Assembly: GCF_001701025.1 (NCBI RefSeq)
Contig: NZ_CP016793.1
Span: 7,440,001-7,504,000, forward strand
Length of the DNA stretch: 64,000 nt
Direction of reading: 5' to 3'
DNA from: Lentzea guizhouensis
GTDB taxonomy: Bacteria > Actinomycetota > Actinomycetes > Mycobacteriales > Pseudonocardiaceae
Position numbers and translations under genes: made by a program. Below are positions 44,437-53,330 of the stretch, one piece after another. Position 1 is the first letter of the stretch, and every line of letters starts with the position of its first letter. The notes beneath the pieces were generated by a model. The model saw only the letters and a program-made list of their open reading frames with translations, searched no databases and had not been told where the DNA came from.

Positions 44437-45702
44437 GTGACCACGCAAAACGCTGTCATTTCGTCATGTCCTGTACACCGTGCCGGCTCCGACGACCTGG
44501 TCGACCTCGTCGGCCCGACGTTGTACGCGGGCGATGACACCTACGCCGTGTGGCAACGAATGCGCGACCACGACGGCCTCCTCTGGCACCAGGTGGACGA
44601 GCGGCGGGGGTTCTGGTCCGTTGCCAGGTTCGCCGACGTCGACCTGGTGCTGAGCGACTATTCACTCTTCACATCCGAGCGCGGCACGCTGCTCAACCTG
44701 CTGGGCACGGACGACCCGGCAGGCGGCACGCAACTCGCCGTCACCGACCCGCCCCGGCACACGGAGATGCAGGGACGGCTGAAGAAGGCGCTCGCCGTCA
44801 AGGCTGTCGAGCGGCAGCGCGACATGATCCGGGGCAAGGTCCTCGGGCTGCTCGAACCGCTCGCCGACGGCGGCGTCTTCGACTTCGCGCAGGCGATGCT
44901 GATGCTGCCGATCGCGGTCATCGGCACGATGATGGACCTGCCGAAGGACGACTGGGAGTGGCTGACCAGGATGAACATCGCCTGCGTCGCCTACGACGAC
45001 CCGGACTTCCAGGACCCGGCCGACCCGTCGATGACGCTCACCCTCGCGCACCAGGAACTGCTGGGGTACTTCCAGGACCTCGTCCGCCACCGCCGGGACC
45101 ACCTCGGCGACGACCTGGTCAGCGTGCTGATCAGCACGCCGTTCGAGGGCAGGACCATGTCCCTCGGGGAGATCCTGTCGAACTGCTACAGCGTGCTGCT
45201 CGGCGCGCTCGTCACCACCCCGCACTCGCCGAACTACATGATGGCCCAGCAGATCGGCACCGGTGTGATCGAGGAGTGGGCGGCGCACCCGGAGGTCGGC
45301 CCGACCGCCGTCGAGGAGGCGCTGCGGCTGGCGTCACCGGTGCACCACTTCCTGCGCTACGCCACGAAGGACGTGGAGGTGGCCGGTACGAAGATCGCGG
45401 CGGGGGACCCGGTGGTCGCCTGGCTCGGCGCGGCGAACCGGGACGAGCGGGAGTTCCCCGACGCGTCGAAGTTCGACCTGCGCCGCAAGCCGAACCGGCA
45501 CCTCGCGTTCGGCGCGGGCCCGCACTACTGCATCGGGCACAGCGTCGCCAGGGTGACATTGCGCGTCCTGTTCGAGGAGCTGTTCCAGCGCTACGAGAAC
45601 TTCAGCCCCGCCGGCACGCCCGAACGGCTGATCTCCAACTTCGCCTGCGGCTACAAGCGGGTCCCCATCACCGCGTCCGTGCGCACCAGGCCCGGCGCGT
45701 GA
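44437..45702 (+). CDS. Cytochrome P450 with atypical I-helix
   Basis: A 421-residue P450. The N-terminus MTTQNAVISSCPVHRAG is followed by the B-C region TDPPRHTEMQGRLKKAL, the ExxR helix EEALRLASP and the haem loop FGAGPHYCIGHSVAR. The I-helix reads LLGALVTTPHSPNYM: the Thr pair is kept but the normal acid is Val. The open frame extends far upstream, but the real start is the GTG at 44437, since the preceding sequence lies in the divergent promoter and has no P450 similarity. It overlaps the thioesterase gene (GTGA). The altered proton-relay site resembles P450s that act on carrier-bound or unusual substrates. Confidence 0.85.
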   Translation: MTTQNAVISSCPVHRAGSDDLVDLVGPTLYAGDDTYAVWQRMRDHDGLLWHQVDERRGFWSVARFADVDLVLSDYSLFTSERGTLLNLLGTDDPAGGTQLAVTDPPRHTEMQGRLKKALAVKAVERQRDMIRGKVLGLLEPLADGGVFDFAQAMLMLPIAVIGTMMDLPKDDWEWLTRMNIACVAYDDPDFQDPADPSMTLTLAHQELLGYFQDLVRHRRDHLGDDLVSVLISTPFEGRTMSLGEILSNCYSVLLGALVTTPHSPNYMMAQQIGTGVIEEWAAHPEVGPTAVEEALRLASPVHHFLRYATKDVEVAGTKIAAGDPVVAWLGAANRDEREFPDASKFDLRRKPNRHLAFGAGPHYCIGHSVARVTLRVLFEELFQRYENFSPAGTPERLISNFACGYKRVPITASVRTRPGA

Positions 45703-46448
45703 CCGGCGCGAGCGTCACCAGCGGCTGGGCGCGTTCGTACGCGAACCGTCCCGACGCGACCGTCCGCCTGTTCTGCTTCCCGTACGCGGGTGGCACCGCC
45801 TCCCTGTTCCGCACGTGGCACACGGCGTTGCCCGAGACGATCGAACCGGTCGCCATCCAGCTCCCCGGTCGGGACGACCGGTTCGACGAGCCACCGCACG
45901 AGCGCATGGACCCGCTGGTCACCGACCTCGTGGAAGCGCTTACCCCGTTGCTGGACAAGCCTTATGCGTTGTACGGGTTCAGCATGGGCGCGAGAGTCGC
46001 CTTGGCGTTGGCACACGAAGTCTCCTACCGCGGCCTTCCCACGCCGAGGCGCCTGTTCGTCGCCAGCAGCGCGGCGCCGGCGTTGCGCAGGCCGGTCCGC
46101 GGCTGGGACGAACCGGAGGAGGGCCTGGTCGCGTACCTGAGAGATCTCGGTGGTACGCCGCCGGAACTGTTCGACAACCCGGACCTGCTGGAGCTGTTCC
46201 TGCCGTCCCTGCGCGCGGACCTGACCGTGGTCGGCACCTGTCCGGTCGTGCAGACGACTCCGCTCGACGTGCCGATCCGGGCGTTCGCCGGGGAGGCCGA
46301 CGCCGAGGCGCCTCCGGCGCGGATGCGCGACTGGGCGAAGGAGACCTGTGCGGGCTTCGAACTGACCACTCTGGACGGTGGGCACTTCTTCCCGGAGGAG
46401 GAAACCGCGCGGATGATGGAGATCATCGGCGCGGACCTGCGGGACTGA
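45699..46448 (+). CDS. Type II thioesterase (editing)
   Basis: A 249-residue external thioesterase: LFCFPYAGGTASLFRTW, LPGRDDRFDEPPHERM, nucleophile GFSMGARVAL and a final GGHFF catalytic His. These are the full hallmarks of the type II enzymes that clear stalled or mis-acylated carriers. The GTG start at 45699 overlaps the P450 stop, so the two are coupled. A strong hairpin follows immediately, closing the rightward arm of the cluster. Confidence 0.88.
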   Translation: MTGASVTSGWARSYANRPDATVRLFCFPYAGGTASLFRTWHTALPETIEPVAIQLPGRDDRFDEPPHERMDPLVTDLVEALTPLLDKPYALYGFSMGARVALALAHEVSYRGLPTPRRLFVASSAAPALRRPVRGWDEPEEGLVAYLRDLGGTPPELFDNPDLLELFLPSLRADLTVVGTCPVVQTTPLDVPIRAFAGEADAEAPPARMRDWAKETCAGFELTTLDGGHFFPEEETARMMEIIGADLRD

Positions 46449-46476
46449 GGCCGGGCGGCTCGCGCCGCCCGGCCTC
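46447..46476. terminator. Hairpin terminator between convergent genes
   Basis: A perfect 13-base stem, GAGGCCGGGCGGC with its complement and a four-base loop, begins at the thioesterase stop codon and ends seven bases before the stop of the convergent aldo-keto reductase gene. It lacks a T-tract, as is usual in actinomycetes, and should work in both directions. Confidence 0.7.
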
Positions 46477-46482
46477 GCCGCA

Positions 46483-47481
46483 CTACATCGCCGCGTCGAG
46501 CGTGGCTCGCTGCTCGGCGGTCAGGTCGAGGTCCACAGCCGCGAGGCTCTCGTCGAGCTGCGCGATCGACGAGGCGCCGACGAGCGGGATGATCGGCAGA
46601 TCGCCGCCCATCAGCCAGGCGAGCACCACCTGGTTGGCCGTGGCACCGGTCTCCTCGGCGACGGCGCGCACGGCGGCCAGGCGCGGCTCGGTGCCCGCGT
46701 GCTCGAAGAGCGGGCCGAGCGGCCGGTCGTCCCGGACGTACGCCCCGGACAGCAGTGGCGTGTAGGCGACGAGCGTGAGCTCGGGGTTCGCGCGCAGGTA
46801 GCTGAGCACCTCGCCGGTGGTCAGGCCCTGGTTGCCGTCGGGCGACCGGCGTCCGGGAAGATCGGTGCGGGCGCGCAGGTAGCTGTGGTGGTACTGGAGC
46901 ACCTCGTAGCCGGGCAGCCCGGCCCGCGCCGCGGCGGCACGGGCCTGCTCGACCCGCCACGTCCAGTGGTTGCTGACACCGAGCAGTCCGACCACGTCCT
47001 CGGCGACGAGGTCGGCGAAGCCCTGCACCGTTTCCTCCACCGGCACGGTCGGGTCCTCGACGTGCGCGTAGAGCAGGTCGATCTTCTCCACGCCGAGCAG
47101 TTCCCTGCTCCGCTCGGCCGACTTGCGGATCACCGCGGCGGAGAGCCCCTCGATGTTCTCCTGCTTGGCGGTCTCCGCGAAGTCGAGGCCGGCCGCGATC
47201 GGCCGTCCGCCGAGCTTCGTGGCGATCACGACCTCGTCCCCGACGCCCCGGCTCTTGCGCCACCGCCCGAGCAGTGCCTCGCTCTCCCCGCCCTGGGTCG
47301 AGTTGATCCAGAACGAGTAGTTGTTCGAGGTGTCGACGAACGTGCCGCCGGCCTCGACGTACCGATCCAGGATCGCGAACGACGTGGTTTCGTCGGTCTC
47401 CGTACCGAACCGCATGGCGCCCAGTGCCAGAGCACTGACTTCGCGCTGAGCCGCCCCGTGACCGATCGTGCGATGCCGCAT
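46483..47481 (-). CDS. Aldo/keto reductase
   Basis: A 332-residue AKR of the Aldo_ket_red barrel family. The tetrad is visible: Asp and Tyr in FVDTSNNYSF, Lys in VIATKLGG and His in LLYAHVEDP. NADPH-binding elements lie near the C-terminus (IPLVGASSIAQLDESL). It starts at 47481 and converges on the biosynthetic cluster from outside; its own promoter lies to the right. It may be the cluster's border gene or unrelated. AKRs of this type reduce aldehydes and ketones, so involvement in tailoring is possible but unproven. Confidence 0.83.
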   Translation of the reverse strand: MRHRTIGHGAAQREVSALALGAMRFGTETDETTSFAILDRYVEAGGTFVDTSNNYSFWINSTQGGESEALLGRWRKSRGVGDEVVIATKLGGRPIAAGLDFAETAKQENIEGLSAAVIRKSAERSRELLGVEKIDLLYAHVEDPTVPVEETVQGFADLVAEDVVGLLGVSNHWTWRVEQARAAAARAGLPGYEVLQYHHSYLRARTDLPGRRSPDGNQGLTTGEVLSYLRANPELTLVAYTPLLSGAYVRDDRPLGPLFEHAGTEPRLAAVRAVAEETGATANQVVLAWLMGGDLPIIPLVGASSIAQLDESLAAVDLDLTAEQRATLDAAM

Positions 47482-47790
47482 CCAGTTCCTTCCCCAGGTG
47501 TTGTTCCCTCTGGGGCGTCACGATACCCGAGTGCGTTCGCCGCTGTGATACCGCGGTGGGGCGCGGTCCGTGAAATTGCCGGTTCGATTCCGGCGCTGTT
47601 CCCACTTGTCATTCGCCGACTGTTCTGCCAGGTCAGGGCGTTGTGACGGGCGTGTTGGCCGATGTTTCGCGGCCGCCTGAATGAGGTTTGAGCGACGGCC
47701 GACGCGGCTTCATCTCGGGTCGGCGCAGTCAATTCGCGTGCTGACGTGCCGCTTTTCCCGTTCTCCGTCCGATGTGGATTTCCGCCGAGT

Positions 47791-47841
47791 CCGGAACCCG
47801 GTCTTCCCTCCGTCCACATCGGAGGGAAGACCGGGTTCCGG
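47791..47841. terminator. 22-base perfect hairpin
   Basis: Arms 47791-47812 and 47820-47841 are exact complements with a seven-base loop, by far the strongest hairpin seen in the window. It lies directly after the stop of the minus-strand protease-like fragment (47845), whose terminator it probably was. The 47482-47790 gap otherwise contains no gene I can support. Confidence 0.75.
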
Positions 47842-47844
47842 CCG

Positions 47845-48106
47845 TCAGATCACCTCGGAGTGGAGCTCCACGGTGCCGCCCTTCGTCCTGGCGGTCATGA
47901 TGCACATCAGCGCCTTGGCCGCCAGCTCCTCGCCGACCTCCAGCTCGGGGCCGGTCTCGCCCTCGATCCGGTAGAAGCCGGAGGGCTTGCCGTTCGCGTC
48001 CCAGTCGGCGGAGTACCGCCTGCGAGTTCGGCCTGCCGTTCACGGTGGCGACCAGGGGGCCGCCGCTGTCACCGAGCAGATTCCCGTGCCGGCGTCCTGC
48101 GCGCAC
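47845..48106 (-). pseudogene. Serine protease (trypsin-like) C-terminal remnant fused to unknown sequence
   Basis: The minus strand contains LLGDSGGPLVATVNGRPN, the nucleophile region of S1 trypsin-like proteases. After a frame change comes a 55-residue stretch ending MTARTKGGTVELHSEVI at 47845, which I do not recognise. No protease sequence lies upstream of the active-site Ser; a LanC fragment begins there on the other strand. The combination indicates a truncation and rearrangement. Confidence 0.5.
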
Positions 48107-48117
48107 AGCACGCTGGC

Positions 48118-48685
48118 GCCGTCGACCCGGTGGTCGAGCCGCTACACCACCACCTGGGCAGCGACGAGCTCGCCGGCGTGCTGCGTTACTTGGTCACCCT
48201 GGTGACCCGGCCGCACCACGACGGCGGCATGCTGTTGCCGGGCTGGTGGGTGATGCGCGACCCGGACACGACCATGCCGACACCGGGCGGACATGCGAAC
48301 TTCGGCATGGCCCACGGCGCGGCGGGCCTGCTGTCGCTGCTCGCCCTGGCCACCGTGTGCGGCCGGCTGGTCGACGGCCAGCACGAGGCCATCGCCACCC
48401 TCACCCACTGGTTCGACCGGTGGTGCCAGGACGGACCGGCCGGACCGTGGTGGCCGCAATGGATCACCCGCGAGGAGCTGCGCGCGGGTCGGCCCGCCTG
48501 CGCACATCCAGGCCGCGTCTCTTGGTGCTACGGCGCGGTTCGTATCGCCCGCGCTCTGCAACTGCTGCGCTCGCCACCGGCGACCCACAACGCCAGCACG
48601 CCGCCGAAGCCGCGCTGGCCGCGAACCTGACCGGCACCCACCTCGACCGGATCACCGACGCGGGTCTGACGCATGCGGTCGCGCA
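48118..48685 (+). pseudogene. LanC-like lanthipeptide cyclase, C-terminal remnant
   Basis: The C-terminal two fifths of a LanC-family cyclase: GGHANFGMAHGAAG (the HG motif), GPWWPQWITREELRAG, then SWCYGAVRIARALQ, where Cys of WCYG is a zinc ligand. After one lost G near 48564 (CTGGCT to CTGCT) the other frame continues as ALATGDPQRQHAAEAAL and DRITDAGLTHA. The expected final zinc ligands (CHG) are replaced by THA and the gene is cut at about 48685. LanC proteins close thioether rings in lantibiotics. No dehydratase or precursor peptide gene is nearby, so this is a relic. Confidence 0.72.
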
Positions 48686-49290
48686 GCGGGCCACCTTGCT
48701 TGAGGATCTCCTCCAGACTTGGCGGCGCTGGTGCTTCCGCCGACACGTCCTCCAGCGGCGGAGGAGAGGTCTCGGTCTCTGGATCGTGGAACCGCAGACG
48801 TAGATGGTGGACCGCGGCTGTGGTCGGCATGAGTTCCACGGGGATGAACGATCTGGGCTTGGCAGTCGTCATCCAATGAGCCAGCTGCTTGTTGATGTCG
48901 CGCAGCAAGGCTTCGAGTTCCCGCTCCTCGACGACGTCGTGGTTGACGATGTGATCCCGCAGGGTGGAGCTCACGCGGCTTCGCCTGGTGAGCACGTCAT
49001 CGATGCCTTTGCGGATCACCGCCACAGTGCTGAGGAAGTCACGCTGCTCCGACGCTGTGAGCACGACCGAGAACGAATGGTTCAAGATCGCCTGGAGGTC
49101 CTTCTTGAGATCGAGCAAGAGCTTGTCGTCGGGCAACAGCGTGAACGCGCCTTCGAACGCTCGTCCCTCCGGAGTTGAAGACATCAACTCGTCGGTCTTG
49201 CTCAGGTACTCGTCGAGCACCTCTCCGATCGGGCGGGCAAAGTTCTGTTGCCCGGGGTCAAGAAATTTCGCGGCGAACTGCCGGACCGCA
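48686..49290 (-). pseudogene. DUF3375 (Wadjet JetA-like) internal remnant
   Basis: About 200 residues on the minus strand correspond to the middle of DUF3375: FARPIGEVLDEYLSKTDELM, SSTPEGRAFEGAFTLLPD, TLRDHIVNHDVVEERELE and HHLRLRFHDPETETSPPPL. DUF3375 is JetA, the MksF-like subunit of the Wadjet anti-plasmid system. The N-terminal and C-terminal parts (full proteins are near 480 residues) and the partners JetB, JetC and JetD are missing. The remnant ends exactly where the LanC remnant begins on the other strand. The reading frame is intact over the whole piece, suggesting a fairly recent deletion. Confidence 0.7.
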
Positions 49291-49530
49291 CGTTGATCTG
49301 GAAATCAGACCCATCTGCGGCACGCACTGCCCGAGTACGAGCGGCACCACAACGAGCACCGCACCACCGATCACTCGCCGCCGCGGCACCCCTCCGGGGC
49401 CGGCCTCAGCCCTCCGAGCTCGATCAGAGCGAATGCCTCAGGGCCGATCGGCAAGATCGCCTCGACGGAGTCGTCCACGAGTATCGCCATGCGGCTTAAC
49501 CTGGATGGACGTAGTTCTCGGCACGCGCAA
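49285..49530 (+). mobile_element. 3' part of an integrase-type IS (fragment C)
   Basis: The plus strand has LPEYERHHNEHRTTDHSP (the Y..HYNEHRPHRSL motif of integrase transposases) and, in another frame, DRLDGVVHEYRHAA with a stop at about 49499. The GGACGTAGTTCTCGGCACG right-end tail follows. It is the longest of the three related fragments (A at 27848, B at 28981). It cuts the 5' end of the DUF3375 remnant. The following 49531-49925 stretch holds no gene I can support. Confidence 0.55.
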
Positions 49531-49925
49531 GGCCAGGGATAGTCGGGCCCGGTCGGCTCGGGCATCGCCACGCGGGCCACCTCCCCGATCATCCCCAAGA
49601 CTGGAGCCTCCAACGTTCCACCACACCACCGAACCACCGGTCGGTACTGGCGAGATTCGCCCAACCGACCGCGATGTCCCACCGGTCAGGCGCTTTGCTT
49701 CCCGATGCTGCTCGCGCTGATCGGCCCCGCGCACGAGCATCTCGTGCCGCGCGAGGGCTTTTGCCTGACTGTGTCGGAGTCGGGTGGGGGTAGGCCTGAT
49801 ACACCCATCTTTTTCGCGGCCGAAGTTGAGGGGTCGACCCTCATGCCATCGACGTCTGCGCAGATCAAGCTTCTCCCATCGAAGGGCCACGGGAGATGGC
49901 CCATTTCACAGGAGGCAGGAATCCC

Positions 49926-50864
49926 ATGTTGCGCAAGGTCGTCATCGCCACCATCGCCACCGCCGCCGTCAGCTCCGTCGCCCTGCCCGGCCTCGCCGCC
50001 GCCGACCCGATCATCGGCACGCCGCCGCCGTGCGTGAAGCTCGCCGACATCACCGGCCCCGACTTCGAGGTCAAGCAGTGCGGTGTCAGCGACGTCGACC
50101 AGTACCGCGCCGGCTTCGCGGCCAACGGCGGCACCCACTGCGGTCCGTCGTCGCTCTACAACGTGCTGCACTACTGGGGGCACGAGAAGCAGGCACCGGT
50201 CGGCTGGCTCACCACCAAGGTCCGCAACCTCGACCCCAGGAACCCGGCCGACTACGGCATTGTCACCAACTCGATCGGCCGGATCGCCACGGATTCCAAG
50301 TGGAGCGTCGAGGACGGCACCTACTCGGGCAACCTGCGCACCGCGTGGAACATCGCCACCAAGCCCGCCCGGGACGCCGGGTGGTCCACGGCGACCGGCG
50401 GGATCAGCACCACCGCAGGCCCGGACTTCGCGGGTGACCTGGCCAAGAAGCTCAGCCAGGGCCCGGTGCAGATGTGGTACGGCCGCTACGTCGCCGGTCC
50501 GCAGAACAGCCTGAAGCGCGACGGCGGGCACCTCGTCACGGTGGTGTCGGCCAAGGGTTCCTTCGGCGGTGACTTCGTGCAGCTGCGGCTGGCCGACCCG
50601 GCCGAGGCGGCCGACCACGGCAAGCCGGGCTACCTCGACACGCAGTCCGCCTACGAGACGTTGGCCGTGACGTTGACGCGCCGGTCGGTCTACGAGTACC
50701 TGCCCGTCAAGGACGATGAGGCGACGCCGGCCGACGAGAGCCTGCAGCCCGGCACATACCGCTCGGTCGAGCGCTGGGAGCTGTCCGGCACGGCGTACGC
50801 CGACCAGAACAAGCCGCTGGTCGAGGGCTTCAACTGGTTCACGATGTCCCCGCCGGTCGGCTGA
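49926..50864 (+). CDS. Secreted C39-like cysteine peptidase family protein
   Basis: A 312-residue exported protein. A Sec signal peptide (LRKVVIATIATAAVSSVALP followed by GLAAADP) is followed by a papain/C39-like fold signature: CGPSSLYNVLHYWG with the presumed catalytic Cys near 75, and GGHLVTVVSA with the His. An acidic residue in LRLADPAEA could complete the triad. The ATG at 49926 follows a good ribosome site (GGAGG). It is monocistronic and ends in a strong hairpin at 50879. The substrate is unknown; it could be a peptidase or transglutaminase-like enzyme acting on cell-wall or extracellular peptides. Confidence 0.72.
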   Translation: MLRKVVIATIATAAVSSVALPGLAAADPIIGTPPPCVKLADITGPDFEVKQCGVSDVDQYRAGFAANGGTHCGPSSLYNVLHYWGHEKQAPVGWLTTKVRNLDPRNPADYGIVTNSIGRIATDSKWSVEDGTYSGNLRTAWNIATKPARDAGWSTATGGISTTAGPDFAGDLAKKLSQGPVQMWYGRYVAGPQNSLKRDGGHLVTVVSAKGSFGGDFVQLRLADPAEAADHGKPGYLDTQSAYETLAVTLTRRSVYEYLPVKDDEATPADESLQPGTYRSVERWELSGTAYADQNKPLVEGFNWFTMSPPVG

Positions 50865-50878
50865 GCCTTCGGTTGCGC

Positions 50879-50903
50879 AGGCCCCGCTCGCCGAGCGGGG
50901 CCT
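50879..50903. terminator. Hairpin terminator
   Basis: Arms AGGCCCCGCTCG and CGAGCGGGGCCT with one base between them form a 10-12 base GC stem 14 bases after the C39-like gene's stop codon. It is a typical actinomycete terminator without a T-run. Confidence 0.75.
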
Positions 50904-50915
50904 CTCGCTGTCTCG

Positions 50916-51189
50916 GTGGGGTTGGGCCGAACAGCCAAGCCCTTGTTGCGGTGCTACCTGACCGAAGTGGAGCCGGATCTCCGCTCGACCGAGCCCTACC
51001 GGCAGGCGGAGGCGTACGCGGTGGCGAGCCGGTTGCACCACGGGCTGATCAACCACACCGACGACGCCACCTGGAAGCAAGCCGCGCAGATGCCCGCGCA
51101 GCGGTACGAGGTGGTGAGCGCCCTTTGGAGGAGCAGCCGCGCGCAAGGTGGTGGCCGTGCGGGGTGTCGGGCAGCAGGAGTCGGTGGCC
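50916..51189 (+). pseudogene. Truncated unknown gene, cut by an IS left end
   Basis: An open frame (LRCYLTEVEPDLRSTEPYRQ, AEAYAVASRLHHGLINHTDD) with coding-like composition runs into the left end of an IS at 51190. It may start at 50916 or be a C-terminal piece of something longer. No family was recognised. Confidence 0.3.
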
Positions 51190-51662
<473 letters not shown>

Positions 51663-51701
51663 ATCGGCGGCGGGAACGCGCCGGACGTCCGCAAGGACTA
51701 C

Positions 51702-51986
51702 ATGAAGGTCGGCGCGACGATGGAGGGCTTCTGGCGCGCGCCGGAAGGCACCACCCGCGAGGACGTGGACTGGTGGGATCCGGACAACCCGGAGCACTGG
51801 GACTGGGACGCCGACGCGAACCAGCGGTGGTGGATCGACCGGATCAAGGACAGGGTTGACACCTGGGAGGCGTTCAGCAACTCGCCGCCGTGGTTCCAGA
51901 CGGTCAGCGGGTACGTGTCGGGCGGGTTCGACCCCAGCGCCGACCAGATCCGCGCCGACCGGGTGGACGACTTCGCCAGACCCTGA
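51702..51986 (+). CDS. Hypothetical protein, probably a C-terminal fragment
   Basis: A 94-residue frame rich in Trp, Asp and Glu (EDVDWWDPDNPEHWDWDADA; WFQTVSGYVSGGFDPSADQI). The frame is open upstream (GGGNAPDVRKDY) until it meets the repeat at 51662, so the true gene was longer and its 5' end was lost in the rearrangement. Composition is coding-like. I do not recognise the family. Confidence 0.4.
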   Translation: MKVGATMEGFWRAPEGTTREDVDWWDPDNPEHWDWDADANQRWWIDRIKDRVDTWEAFSNSPPWFQTVSGYVSGGFDPSADQIRADRVDDFARP

Positions 51987-51995
51987 CAACCGTTC

Positions 51996-52019
51996 GGCCA
52001 CACGAACCCCCTTCTCCGC
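51996..52019. other. Convergent junction, no feature
   Basis: The short space between the hypothetical fragment and the lipase-like gene on the opposite strand contains a few weak inverted bases (CCCCCTTCTCCGCTCAGGGGG) but no clear terminator. Confidence 0.2.
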
Positions 52020-53330
52020 TCAGGGGGACGTTGCGCGGGGTCCTCCGGTTCCGACGTCGAGGTAATCCTTGAACTGCACGGTGACCGCGTGCGCGTCCGA
52101 CGGCCGGTTCGGCACCGCGATCGTGCGCGACCCGCCACCGGTGCCGCGCGCCGTCTGGGTGACCCGGATCGTGCCCTCCGGCCGCGTCGGCAGGTAGGCG
52201 TCCACGCCCGTCAGGAACGGCAGCGCGGCGAACGGCGGCAGCGCGGCACCCGGCGTCGAGGCCAGGTCGCAGTTGTCGTCGAACGCGAACGCGGCGATCA
52301 CCTGGCGCAGCCGCGGCGAGACGTCGGCGGTGAGGACGTTGACCCCGTTGAGCTCCAGCCGGTCGCTGTCGGGCTGGTCGGACCACCACTCGCGGTTGCG
52401 GATGACGGTGAGCGCGCTGTGCGTCGGACACCGGTCGATGTGGTCGGTGATGCCGCCGGGACGCGACACCTGCAACCGCACGAACCGGTCGCTGCGCTCG
52501 AACGGCTCGAAGTAGAAGTGGTGCGGCACCTGACCCTCACGCAGCACCACCAGCTCGTGGTGCGCGCGGCCGTTGACGGGCAGCGGGCCGAACGAGCCGT
52601 CCGCGCCGGTCCGGGCGCTGTGCCGCGGTTCGCCGCGCCGCGCGCCGGTGAGCGGGTCGAGCTCCCACACCTGGAGCAGTCCGGCCAGCCCCTCGTTCTG
52701 CGGGTAGTACGTCGCCCGGCCCGCGATCCGGACCAGGCCGGGCGGTTCGGGCAGCACCCGGGTCGTCAACGCGGGCCGACCGCGCAGGAACCGGTGCATG
52801 TGGGCGAAACCGTCGGCCGACGTGGTGGTCTCGGTGTGGCCCAGCGTCGTCAGGTGAACGTTGGTCGCGCCGCCGATGGACCCGTTGGGCTGCAGGCTGC
52901 CCCACAGCGCCAACGTCGGCACGCCGCCCGGCGGTGCGGCGCTGGAGCGCCCATCGACGTTGACGTACTTGCGCACCGACGCGGCCCGTTCGGGCGACGA
53001 CAGGTAGCTGTGCATGACCGTCGTGCCGCGCGAGTGCGCGATCACGTCCACCTTGGCCGCCCGCATCCGGGCGCGGACGGCGGCGATGAACGCTTCGAGG
53101 TCGGCGACGGCGCGGTCGTTGGTCGGGATGCTCGTGTCGTACTCGTAGGCGTGCAGCAGCGCGTCCGGGTAGCCGTTGCCGGAGAACCGCTTGGCGTTGG
53201 ACTGCCACTGCTGCGCCGACCCCTGCTGGCCGTGCACGAAGACGATCGGGGTGAGCGGTTCGGCGCCGGCGGGCACGGCCGCGACCGTGGACGCGAGGGC
53301 CACGACGAGCGCGAGCAACGGGACCTTCAT
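52020..53330 (-). CDS. Secreted alpha/beta hydrolase (lipase-like)
   Basis: A 436-residue exported protein: signal peptide MKVPLLALVVALASTVAAVP followed by AGAEP. Next comes IVFVHGQQGSAQQW (the HG oxyanion strand), the nucleophile elbow IAHSRGTTVM (AHSRG for GxSxG) and a late His in GFAHMHRFL. The second half (about 220-436) is a separate beta-rich region with an Ig/CNA-like feel (GRATYYPQNEGLAGLLQVWE; GADGSFGPLPV), also found in actinobacterial lipases. The ATG at 53330 overlaps the stop of the next hydrolase gene. Ester or lipid hydrolysis outside the cell is likely. Confidence 0.8.
   Translation of the reverse strand: MKVPLLALVVALASTVAAVPAGAEPLTPIVFVHGQQGSAQQWQSNAKRFSGNGYPDALLHAYEYDTSIPTNDRAVADLEAFIAAVRARMRAAKVDVIAHSRGTTVMHSYLSSPERAASVRKYVNVDGRSSAAPPGGVPTLALWGSLQPNGSIGGATNVHLTTLGHTETTTSADGFAHMHRFLRGRPALTTRVLPEPPGLVRIAGRATYYPQNEGLAGLLQVWELDPLTGARRGEPRHSARTGADGSFGPLPVNGRAHHELVVLREGQVPHHFYFEPFERSDRFVRLQVSRPGGITDHIDRCPTHSALTVIRNREWWSDQPDSDRLELNGVNVLTADVSPRLRQVIAAFAFDDNCDLASTPGAALPPFAALPFLTGVDAYLPTRPEGTIRVTQTARGTGGGSRTIAVPNRPSDAHAVTVQFKDYLDVGTGGPRATSP

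Noticed and set aside
47578..47610. tRNA T-arm-like sequence (GCCGGTTCGATTCCGGC)
   Set aside because: No acceptor, D or anticodon arm can be folded around it, and no matching 5' acceptor strand was found; at most it is a remnant of an attachment site.
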